Of a stretch of DNA of 6,416 bases, positions 1-5,583 are shown piece after piece. The position numbers were made by a program, and so were the translations under genes. The stretch is from Coriobacteriia bacterium (lineage in GTDB: Bacteria > Actinomycetota > Coriobacteriia > Anaerosomatales > SLCP01): positions 1 to 6,416 of the forward strand of contig SKKZ01000024.1 in the NCBI GenBank assembly GCA_007123455.1. Direction: 5' to 3'. The notes beneath the pieces were generated by a model. It was not told the origin of the DNA. It did no database searches and saw only the letters and a list, made by a program, of their open reading frames with translations. Numbering within the stretch: position 1 is the stretch's first letter; every line of letters starts with the position of its first letter.

Positions 1-525
1 AACCCCGCAGTCATCGTCGCTGCGGTCGTGATCTTCCTGCTGGTGGCCGCCGCGGCGGCCGCAGCTGTGTATGTGTTCGTGCTCGGCACGTCTGACGACC
101 TTGCACCCGTTATCACTCCGGGAACCACGGAGGAGGCTCCGGCCCCGGCGGCAGCTGCCGGGGACCAGTCCGAGCCTGCACCGGTACCGCTCAAGCGAGT
201 CTTCACCTTCCGTGACGTGTTCGAGCCGCTCATCAAGCCCGCCCCTACTCCTCAGAATGTGACGGGGACAGTGACGGACGAGACCACCGGCACCGCTGCG
301 GTGTCTGACGGGACGCTCACCCTGCTTGACGTCGTGGCGGTCGACGGTGAGCCTGCCGCGGTGCTCGGACTCAACGGTGAGACCTACACGCTCAAAGCCG
401 GCGAGGCTATCTCCGGGACCCCGTGGCAGGTGCTCAGCATCGATGGTCAGACTGTAGTGCTGTTGTTCGGGGACGTTCAGGTCACGCTGAGCGTGGGCCA
501 GGGGGTCACTCCCGCTACCAAGTGA
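1..525 (+). CDS. PilP/GspC-like membrane-anchored protein, 5' truncated
   Basis: The frame is open from base 1 to the TGA at 523-525, so the gene almost certainly begins outside the window. A GTG at 28 would start inside the membrane segment and is unlikely to be the true start. Counting from the first visible codon (174 residues), residues 3-28 form one hydrophobic helix with a run of seven alanines. An Ala/Pro/Glu-rich linker follows at about 33-65, then the motif FRDVFEP at 70-76. Residues about 98-170 form a small beta-rich domain with alternating hydrophobics and glycines. This architecture (single N-terminal anchor, Pro-rich linker, RDxF-P motif, small beta domain) resembles PilP of type IV pilus alignment complexes and the HR domain of GspC. 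If so, it would link inner-membrane pilus or secretion components to partners outside the membrane. The assignment rests on layout and one short motif. A lineage-specific envelope protein is possible. Confidence 0.5.
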   Translation, partial: NPAVIVAAVVIFLLVAAAAAAAVYVFVLGTSDDLAPVITPGTTEEAPAPAAAAGDQSEPAPVPLKRVFTFRDVFEPLIKPAPTPQNVTGTVTDETTGTAAVSDGTLTLLDVVAVDGEPAAVLGLNGETYTLKAGEAISGTPWQVLSIDGQTVVLLFGDVQVTLSVGQGVTPATK

Positions 526-541
526 GCCTCGCTGGTCACGA

Positions 542-550
542 TGGTAGAAT
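542..550 (+). promoter_or_regulatory. Putative extended -10 promoter element for aroC
   Basis: TGGTAGAAT fits the extended -10 pattern TGnTATAAT with one mismatch in the hexamer (TAGAAT at 545-550). It sits 31 bases before the aroC ATG, in the only gap between the PilP-like gene and aroC. No TTGACA-like -35 is visible 16-18 bases upstream, which is common for extended -10 promoters. The same TGnTAGAAT sequence recurs at 4818-4826 before efp. Transcription would start near 556-558, giving a leader of about 25 bases. Confidence 0.5.
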
Positions 551-559
551 CTCTCTACC
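543..559 (+). repeat. Small perfect inverted repeat overlapping the aroC -10
   Basis: GGTAGA (543-548) and TCTACC (554-559) are exact reverse complements separated by ATCTC, giving a 6-bp stem with a 5-base loop. The left arm overlaps the putative -10 hexamer and the right arm covers the expected transcription start. It is too weak, and lacks a following T-run, to be an intrinsic terminator. It could be a regulator half-site pair or chance. Confidence 0.35.
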
Positions 560-571
560 GGAATACGACCC

Positions 572-576
572 GGAGG
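572..576 (+). promoter_or_regulatory. Ribosome binding site of aroC
   Basis: GGAGG lies 5 bases before the ATG at 582. It supports this ATG over the much longer upstream reading of the same frame, which would overlap the PilP-like gene. Confidence 0.75.
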
Positions 577-581
577 CCCGC

Positions 582-1733
582 ATGCGCTACATCTCTTCAG
601 GAGAATCCCACGGCAGAGCGCTCACAGCTGTCGTCATCGGCGTTCCGGCCGGTGTGCCGGTCGACATCGCCGATATCGATGCCGATCTCGCCCGTCGCCA
701 GTCCGGTTACGGTCGCGGCGGTCGGATGGCTATAGAGTCCGATCGCGCTCTGATTCTTTCGGGTGTCCGATTCGGGCGGACCATCGGCAGTCCGGTGACG
801 CTTACGGTCTCCAATCGTGACTGGGACAACTGGACCGATGTCATGGCGCCCCAGGGCCCTGCGAACCCGGCTGCACGCGTTACCGCCCCGCGTCCGGGGC
901 ATGCCGACCTCGCCGGGATCCAGAAGACCGGTTCCGCGGACTGCCGTGACGTGCTCGAGCGCGCGAGTGCCCGGGAGACCGCGGCCCGGGTGGCTGCGGG
1001 AGGTGTCGCTCGTGCCCTCCTGCGTCAGCTGGGGGTGAGCGTTTCATCGTTCGTCACCTCTATCGGGTCCGTTTCGATGGAGATGCCGGCCGACCCCTCG
1101 GCGGTAGACCCGGATACGGTGGAGTCGAGTCGGGTGAGATGTCCCGACCCGGACGCTTCGAACCGCATGATCGCCGAGATCGATGAGGCACGGGCGATCG
1201 GAGAGAGTCTTGGAGGCACGTTCTGCGTGACGGCGCGTGGCCTCGTGCCTGGCCTCGGGACGTATGCCGAGGCTGGTGGAAAGCTCGACGCCCGGCTCGC
1301 GTCAGCGGTGATGTCCATCCCGGCGATCAAAGGTTTCGAGGTCGGGGACGGATTCGCCGCAGCGGACCGCCCCGGTTCGCAGGTTCACGACGAGATCGCC
1401 CACAACGGCGAGCGCGGCTTCTACCGCAGGACGAACCGTGCCGGCGGACTCGAGGGTGGGATGACCAACGGTGAGCCGGTATGGATACGAGCGGCTATGA
1501 AGCCGATTCCAACGCTCATGCGGCCTCTCGGCAGTGTCGACATCGACACACACGAGCCGGTCGACGCTTCCCGGGAGCGATCCGACGTGTGCGCTGTGCC
1601 GGCGGCAGCGGTCGTCGGCGAAGCTGAGGTCGCGATGGTGCTTGCCGACGCTTACCTCGCCAAGTTCGGCTCGGATTGCCTGGACGATATCGTGGCCGCA
1701 GTGGCGGCGTATGAGGCAAGGATCACACCGTGA
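582..1733 (+). CDS. aroC: Chorismate synthase
   Basis: This 383-residue protein catalyses the last common step of aromatic biosynthesis, conversion of 5-enolpyruvylshikimate 3-phosphate to chorismate, in the cytosol with reduced FMN. The three family signatures are present: GESHG at residues 7-11 with the conserved His10, the SGYGRGGRM stretch at about 41-49, and RASARETAARVAAG in the middle of the protein. The second conserved histidine is His107 in RPGHADLAGIQK. The C-terminal RSDVCAVPAA segment carries Asp335. The length matches monofunctional bacterial enzymes and there is no fused flavin reductase domain. The ATG at 582 was chosen for its GGAGG site and for the standard N-terminus MRYISSGESHG. 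It is the first gene of the shikimate run, behind a promoter-like element, and its TGA overlaps the aroK GTG by four bases. Confidence 0.97.
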   Translation: MRYISSGESHGRALTAVVIGVPAGVPVDIADIDADLARRQSGYGRGGRMAIESDRALILSGVRFGRTIGSPVTLTVSNRDWDNWTDVMAPQGPANPAARVTAPRPGHADLAGIQKTGSADCRDVLERASARETAARVAAGGVARALLRQLGVSVSSFVTSIGSVSMEMPADPSAVDPDTVESSRVRCPDPDASNRMIAEIDEARAIGESLGGTFCVTARGLVPGLGTYAEAGGKLDARLASAVMSIPAIKGFEVGDGFAAADRPGSQVHDEIAHNGERGFYRRTNRAGGLEGGMTNGEPVWIRAAMKPIPTLMRPLGSVDIDTHEPVDASRERSDVCAVPAAAVVGEAEVAMVLADAYLAKFGSDCLDDIVAAVAAYEARITP

Positions 1734-2260
1734 GCCACCTGTTCCTCATCGGCTTCATGGGAGCCGGGAAGTCGACGGTCGGCCAAATACTCGCCGATCG
1801 TCTCGGTCTGCCCTTTGTCGACCTCGATTCGCGGATAGAGGCGCATGCGGGCCGCAGCGTGGTAGAGATCTTCGACGCCGAGGGCGAGCAGGGATTCCGG
1901 CTTCGCGAGAGCGAGGCGCTCGCCGGTCTCGCCGAGGCATCCTCGTCGGTCGTTGCGTGTGGCGGCGGCGTGGTGCTTGCCGACGAGAACCGGCGACTGT
2001 TGCAGGAGATGGGCCGTGTCATCTACCTGGCAGTAAGCTCCGGTGAGGCACTCGCACGTATCGGGGACACCACCGGCCGGCCGCTTCTGGAGCGGGGAGA
2101 TGCGAGCGCGATGGCGGCGACCCTACTCCGGGCGCGAGAGGTCCTCTACCGGACGGTGGCCGACGTGACCATCGATACCGGCGGACTGTCGCCCGAAGCG
2201 GTCGCCGATGTCGTGTACGAGGCGCTTCAGGCCGAGGAACGGCAGGGGTCCGCATCGTGA
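1730..2260 (+). CDS. aroK: Shikimate kinase
   Basis: This 176-residue cytosolic NMP-kinase-fold enzyme phosphorylates shikimate at the 3-hydroxyl using ATP. The Walker A loop GFMGAGKST is at residues 8-16, with Lys14 binding phosphate. The shikimate site includes Asp33 in the DLD motif (31-33), Arg57 in the FRLRE segment and the Gly triplet 78-80 in ACGGGVV. The lid arginine is Arg117 in GRPLL. The length is typical of AroK/AroL. Translation starts with GTG inside the aroC stop (GTGA), behind AAGGA at 1718-1722 with 7-base spacing. Translational coupling to aroC is therefore likely. Its TGA in turn overlaps the aroB GTG by four bases. AroK and AroL cannot be told apart from one sequence; the operon context favours the name aroK. 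Confidence 0.95.
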   Translation: MSHLFLIGFMGAGKSTVGQILADRLGLPFVDLDSRIEAHAGRSVVEIFDAEGEQGFRLRESEALAGLAEASSSVVACGGGVVLADENRRLLQEMGRVIYLAVSSGEALARIGDTTGRPLLERGDASAMAATLLRAREVLYRTVADVTIDTGGLSPEAVADVVYEALQAEERQGSAS

Positions 2261-3366
2261 GTGCTCCTGTCACCCTGCCGGTGAGTACCGGGAGCGCATC
2301 GTACGAGGTTGTCGTCGGTGAAGGCTTGCTCGACACGACCGGCATGCATGTGAGTCGGCTCTCGGATGCCCGTGCGTGCGCACTCGTGACCGATGAGAAC
2401 ATCCGGCCTCTGTTCGGAGCAAGGGTAACGGGCTCTCTGCGTGACGCCGGTCTCGAGGTGACCGAGGTCGTCGTACCCGCAGGCGAGCGCAGCAAGTCGT
2501 GGGCGGCGGCCGGATCGCTTCTTGAGCGCCTTGCACGGGCGGGTCTCGAGCGCACCGATCTCGTCGTGGCACTCGGAGGCGGAGTGATCGGTGACCTCGC
2601 GGGATTCTGTGCGGCGGTCTACCTTCGAGGTGTCGACTACGTCCAGCTACCTACGACACTCCTGGCACAGGTCGACTCCTCGGTAGGCGGGAAGACCGGG
2701 GTCGATCTCGAGGCGGGAAAGAACCTCGCAGGTGCGTTCAAGCAGCCGCTGGTGGTGCTCGCCGACACGCAGACCCTCGGGACGCTGGCGCCCGTGGAGT
2801 GGCAAAGCGGTCTCGCGGAAGTGGCCAAGGCCGCAATGCTCGCCGGCCCGGAGCAGCTGGAGTGGATGACGCGCCATGCCGACTCTCTCGTGGCGAGGGA
2901 GGCGTCGGCAGTGCGCGAAGCCGTGCTTCGGGCTGTGCGACACAAGATCGACGTGGTCTCGGCAGACGAGCGTGAGGCAGGAGTACGCGAGAGCCTGAAC
3001 TACGGACACACCCTCGGCCACGCGATCGAACAGGTCGCCGGTTACGGCGTGGTTCCACACGGTATCGCCGTCGCCGAGGGCATGCGGTTCGCCGCACGGT
3101 TGGCGTCCCGGCTCCTGGGCGCGCCCGCGGACTCCGGCGAAGCACAGGAACGGATGCTCGATTCGCTCGGCATCGAACGACCTACGTACCCCGGCGATGT
3201 CGACGCGCTCGTGCGGGCGATGCATGCCGACAAGAAGGCCCGCTCCGGGACGGTGCGCTTCGCGCTCGTTCCCGAGCCGGGTACATTCGTAGCGGTGCCC
3301 GTAGCCGATGAGGTACTCGTCGGGGAGTTGCGCAGATGGATCGACGATTCGGAAGAGGGGAGATGA
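2257..3366 (+). CDS. aroB: 3-dehydroquinate synthase
   Basis: This 369-residue NAD- and divalent-metal-dependent enzyme converts DAHP to 3-dehydroquinate, the second step of the shikimate pathway. The NAD-binding region includes GGGVIGDLAGF at 107-117. The substrate and cofactor motifs LPTTLLAQVDSSVGGKTGV (131-149) and GKNLAGAF (154-161) follow. The expected metal ligands are Glu188 in SGLAEVAK, His251 in NYGHTLGHAIE and His268 in PHGIAVAEGM. Length and motif order are normal for stand-alone AroB. The GTG at 2257 overlaps the aroK stop as GTGA and has AGGGG at 2244-2248, 8 bases upstream. The stop codon is followed seven bases later by the aroQ start. A 2-deoxy-scyllo-inosose-type paralogue is unlikely because the gene sits between aroK and aroQ. 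Confidence 0.96.
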   Translation: MSAPVTLPVSTGSASYEVVVGEGLLDTTGMHVSRLSDARACALVTDENIRPLFGARVTGSLRDAGLEVTEVVVPAGERSKSWAAAGSLLERLARAGLERTDLVVALGGGVIGDLAGFCAAVYLRGVDYVQLPTTLLAQVDSSVGGKTGVDLEAGKNLAGAFKQPLVVLADTQTLGTLAPVEWQSGLAEVAKAAMLAGPEQLEWMTRHADSLVAREASAVREAVLRAVRHKIDVVSADEREAGVRESLNYGHTLGHAIEQVAGYGVVPHGIAVAEGMRFAARLASRLLGAPADSGEAQERMLDSLGIERPTYPGDVDALVRAMHADKKARSGTVRFALVPEPGTFVAVPVADEVLVGELRRWIDDSEEGR

Positions 3367-3373
3367 GGTTGTC

Positions 3374-3817
3374 GTGATCAAGGTGCTCATCGTCAACGGA
3401 CCCAATCTCAACCTGCTCGGTACGCGCGAGCCCGAAGTCTACGGGGTCGTCACTCTTTCGGACATCGAGGAGCTCGTGCGCGAGCGCGCGGGCATGCGAA
3501 ATGCCGAAGTCTCGTTCTTCCAATCGAATCACGAGGGAGCGATCGTCGATGCGCTCCATGACGCTGCCGGTAGCTGTGATGCTGTAGTGCTGAACCCGGG
3601 CGCGCTGACGCACTACTCGTACTCGTTGCGCGATGCCGTGGCATCGATCGGAATCCCTGTAGTCGAGGTGCATCTCAGTAACGTCGCTGCACGCGAGGAG
3701 TTTCGCGCTACGAGCATCGTGGCCCCTGTGTGCGCGGGTCAGATCTCGGGGTTCGGGGCCGAGTCTTATCTGCTCGGACTCGAAGCCGCGCTGAGCGTGC
3801 TCGGCAGGCGCCCGTGA
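3374..3817 (+). CDS. aroQ: Type II 3-dehydroquinate dehydratase
   Basis: This 147-residue enzyme belongs to the small dodecameric type II class, which dehydrates 3-dehydroquinate to 3-dehydroshikimate by an enolate mechanism. The N-terminus MIKVLIVNGPNLNLLGTREP is standard. It holds Arg18 and the catalytic Tyr23 of the flexible lid. Asn74 (NPGA, 74-77), His80, the catalytic His100 in VEVHLSN and Arg111 in REEFR complete the active site. The family often has VHAREEFRHHS where this protein has VAAREEFRATS. The changed positions are not the core catalytic residues. The GTG at 3374 was chosen because it gives the normal N-terminus and has GAGG at 3365-3368. A longer reading upstream would run into the aroB coding sequence. 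It is the last shikimate enzyme in the run, and its TGA overlaps the pepP GTG. Confidence 0.96.
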   Translation: MIKVLIVNGPNLNLLGTREPEVYGVVTLSDIEELVRERAGMRNAEVSFFQSNHEGAIVDALHDAAGSCDAVVLNPGALTHYSYSLRDAVASIGIPVVEVHLSNVAAREEFRATSIVAPVCAGQISGFGAESYLLGLEAALSVLGRRP

Positions 3818-4902
3818 ACGCGGATGCCCGGCTTGCTGCGGTGCGGCTTCGCCTCTCGGAGTCCGAACCCGACGCCTTTCTGGTCACCGGTGTCCACAAC
3901 ATCATCTACGTGACCGGTTTCGACGGGGTCTTTGACGAAGACGCGAGTGCCGTCTGTCTCGTGACTCCGGATGTCGCCCGTGTCTACACCGACTCCCGCT
4001 ACGTGGAGGCTGCCCGGACTGCCGCGGTGGGAACCCAGTGGACGCTATCGCTGAGCAGCGGTTCTCTCGACGCCCATGTGGCTGCAGAGATTGCGGACGA
4101 GGGTATAGACGCCCTGGGTTTCGAGTCGGCGCTCTCCTGCGGGCGTCACCGTAAGCTGTCAGAGCGTTCCGGAGCACGACTCGTCCTCACCGAGCGCTGG
4201 GTCGAGGAACTCCGTGAGGTCAAGGAACCCGCCGAACTCGAGAGGATCGCGCAGGCCGCGGCTCTCACCGACCGCGCGTTCGACCACATACTCGGCGTGC
4301 TGGCTCCCGGCATGACCGAGACCGAGGTCGCGGTCGAGCTCGAGTCGTTCATGCGTTTGAACGGTTCGGAGGGCGTGGCTTTCCCGAGTATTGTCGCGAG
4401 TGGGCCCAACTCATCGAGGCCGCACGCGACGGTGACCGGCCGCCGGATCGACCACGGGGACCCCGTGACACTCGATTTCGGTGCCCGGATCGGAGGGTAC
4501 TGCGCGGACATGACCAGGACGGTGGTGGTCGGCACGGCGACCGACGAGTTCCGTGAGGTCTACGAGGTCGTTCGTTCTGCGAACACCATCGGCGTCGAGA
4601 CGGTCCGTGGCGGGCTTTCCGGCGCCGCGATCGACGGCACCGCACGTGAGGCTATCGGCGATGCGGGCTTCGGCGAGCATTTCGGACACGGGCTCGGACA
4701 CGGTGTGGGACTCGAGGTCCACGAGCTGCCTTCGGTCGGACCGAGAGGGTCGCGACCGGTGCCCCCGGGAGCTGTGGTGACTATCGAGCCCGGCGTGTAT
4801 CTGGAGGGACGTTTCGGTGTTAGAATAGAGGACTTAGTAGTTGTGGAAAGTGACGGGTGCCACGTCCTCACGACGTCACCCCGTGGACTTATCGAGGTCT
4901 GA
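3814..4902 (+). CDS. pepP: Xaa-Pro aminopeptidase, peptidase family M24
   Basis: This 362-residue cytosolic metallopeptidase should release the N-terminal residue from peptides with proline in second place. Residues 1 to about 125 match the creatinase N-terminal domain, including HNIIYVTGFDG and YTDSRYVEAA. Residues about 130-360 form the pita-bread catalytic domain. The five metal ligands are visible: Asp221 (LDFGA), Asp232 (ADMTR), His296 (GLGHGVGLEVHE), Glu325 (IEPG) and Glu339 (GVRIED). A prolidase (PepQ) has the same fold, so dipeptidase activity cannot be excluded. The GTG start overlaps the aroQ stop as GTGA, with only a weak AGG upstream, so reinitiation is likely. The 3' end carries an AT-rich stretch with rare codons (AGA, ATA, TTA, GTA) that looks like an embedded promoter for efp. 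Confidence 0.93.
   Translation: MNADARLAAVRLRLSESEPDAFLVTGVHNIIYVTGFDGVFDEDASAVCLVTPDVARVYTDSRYVEAARTAAVGTQWTLSLSSGSLDAHVAAEIADEGIDALGFESALSCGRHRKLSERSGARLVLTERWVEELREVKEPAELERIAQAAALTDRAFDHILGVLAPGMTETEVAVELESFMRLNGSEGVAFPSIVASGPNSSRPHATVTGRRIDHGDPVTLDFGARIGGYCADMTRTVVVGTATDEFREVYEVVRSANTIGVETVRGGLSGAAIDGTAREAIGDAGFGEHFGHGLGHGVGLEVHELPSVGPRGSRPVPPGAVVTIEPGVYLEGRFGVRIEDLVVVESDGCHVLTTSPRGLIEV
4818..4826 (+). promoter_or_regulatory. Putative internal promoter for efp inside pepP
   Basis: TGTTAGAAT is an extended -10 element with the same TAGAAT hexamer and TG motif as the element before aroC. It lies 107 bases before the efp ATG. It sits in a local AT-rich island: 4819-4851 has 12 G/C of 33, against a strongly GC-rich surrounding. 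No convincing -35 is seen. It would let efp be transcribed independently of the shikimate genes. Confidence 0.45.
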
Positions 4903-4917
4903 GCCGACTGCGTTGAT

Positions 4918-4924
4918 GGAAAGG
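4918..4924 (+). promoter_or_regulatory. Ribosome binding site of efp
   Basis: GGAAAGG lies 9 bases before the ATG at 4934. An in-frame ATG at 4916 would put this purine run inside the coding region and has no such site of its own, so the site decides for the downstream start. Confidence 0.6.
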
Positions 4925-4933
4925 TACTCGCGT

Positions 4934-5494
4934 ATGGCTGTCTCCACCAATAATCTCAAGAACGGTATGTGCATCATGTACGACGGCAAGATGTGGATCA
5001 TCGTCGATTTCCAACACGTCAAACCGGGCAAAGGTGGCGCATTCGTCCGCACCAAGCTCAAGGAGCTCAAGTCCGGCCGCGTCCTCGACGTCACATTCCG
5101 TGCGGGCGAGAAGCTCGAAGATGTCCGCGTCGAGACCAAGCGAATGCAGTACCTCTACAACGACGGGTCCGCGTACCACTTCATGGACACGGACTCCTAC
5201 GAGCAGTTCGAGCTGGGTGCTGACTTCATCGGCGATTCCTCCCAGTGGCTCTCGGAGAATGACGAGGTCCAGATTATGTATGCGGGCGGGGAGATGCTCG
5301 GCGTCGAGCCTCCGATGTTCGTCGAGCTCGAGGTGACCGAGACCGACCCGGGCTTCAAGGGTGACACCGTTCAGGGTGGCACGAAGCCCGCGACCCTTTC
5401 GACCGGGGCCGTCGTGCAGGTCCCGATGTTCGTCGAGATCGGCGATCGGCTCCGGATCGATACGCGTGACGGGCGCTATATCACCCGCGTCTAG
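4934..5494 (+). CDS. efp: Translation elongation factor P
   Basis: This 186-residue factor binds between the ribosomal P and E sites and stimulates peptide-bond formation at consecutive prolines. The N-terminal KOW-like domain (about 1-65) opens MAVSTNNLKNGM and contains the loop VKPGKGGAF. Lys33 sits at its tip, the residue that contacts the P-site tRNA and is modified in some bacteria. Domain II (about 66-127) and the C-terminal OB domain (about 128-186) follow. The C-terminus has the family pattern KPATLSTGAVVQVPMFVEIGD and ends in RDGRYITRV. Length is typical. No EF-P modification gene (epmA, epmB, earP, ymfI-like) is in the window, so the state of Lys33 is unknown. The start at 4934 gives the normal N-terminus; an ATG at 4916 would add six residues. 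It follows pepP after 31 bases and probably has its own promoter within pepP. Confidence 0.97.
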   Translation: MAVSTNNLKNGMCIMYDGKMWIIVDFQHVKPGKGGAFVRTKLKELKSGRVLDVTFRAGEKLEDVRVETKRMQYLYNDGSAYHFMDTDSYEQFELGADFIGDSSQWLSENDEVQIMYAGGEMLGVEPPMFVELEVTETDPGFKGDTVQGGTKPATLSTGAVVQVPMFVEIGDRLRIDTRDGRYITRV

Positions 5495-5502
5495 AGCTTC
5501 GA

Positions 5503-5508
5503 TATACT
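5503..5508 (+). promoter_or_regulatory. Possible -10 box before the carboxyltransferase gene
   Basis: TATACT, one mismatch from TATAAT, lies 8 bases after the efp stop in an otherwise GC-rich gap. It lacks the TG extension and a clear -35. A start near 5515 would leave a leader of about 70 bases. The functional shift from EF-P to a carboxylase subunit makes a separate promoter plausible. Confidence 0.35.
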
Positions 5509-5517
5509 GTCCTGACC

Positions 5518-5545
5518 GAGCTGCGGCTCCAGCCCACGGCCGTGG
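5518..5545 (+). repeat. Dyad symmetries in the carboxyltransferase leader
   Basis: GAGC (5518-5521) pairs with GCTC (5526-5529) around TGCG. Just downstream is a perfect 12-bp palindrome, CCACGGCCGTGG at 5534-5545. Both lie between the putative -10 box and the ribosome site, where an operator could act. No T-run follows, so this is not an intrinsic terminator. Short GC palindromes are common by chance in DNA of this composition. Confidence 0.3.
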
Positions 5546-5570
5546 CCTCACCGCACGCCACGCCGCTGAA

Positions 5571-5576
5571 AGGGGA
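5571..5576 (+). promoter_or_regulatory. Ribosome binding site of the carboxyltransferase gene
   Basis: AGGGGA lies 7 bases before the ATG at 5584. It favours that start over the in-frame ATG at 5602 and the out-of-frame ATG at 5579. Confidence 0.65.
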
Positions 5577-5583
5577 CGATGGT

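Noticed and set aside
46..69. GC-rich near-palindromic run at the alanine tract
   Set aside because: It arises from consecutive GCN alanine codons in a membrane segment. No independent structure is needed to explain it.
423..581. Upstream extension of the aroC frame to 423
   Set aside because: It would overlap the PilP-like gene by about 100 bases. The extension has no family similarity, and the ATG at 582 has a GGAGG site and the standard N-terminus.
3308..3373. Longer aroQ reading starting inside aroB
   Set aside because: The type II dehydroquinase N-terminus begins at MIKVLIVNGPN, supported by the GTG at 3374 and GAGG upstream. The extra residues lie in aroB.
2647..3411. Long open frame on the minus strand opposite aroB (254 codons)
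   Set aside because: It mirrors a GC-rich coding gene with clear AroB motifs, has Arg/His-rich composition and no recognisable domain, and is best explained as a shadow.
4916..4933. Alternative efp start at the ATG at 4916
   Set aside because: It adds six residues (MERYSR) not typical of the family and has no ribosome site. GGAAAGG is correctly spaced for 4934.
5312..5437. 15-base direct repeat CCGATGTTCGTCGAG at 5312-5326 and 5423-5437
   Set aside because: Both copies encode PMFVE in corresponding strands of the two related OB-type domains of EF-P. The repeat fits family conservation plus codon bias rather than a mobile or regulatory element.
4889..5551. Long open frame on the minus strand opposite efp (220 codons)
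   Set aside because: The + strand encodes complete EF-P. The antisense product shows no domain and follows from codon bias.
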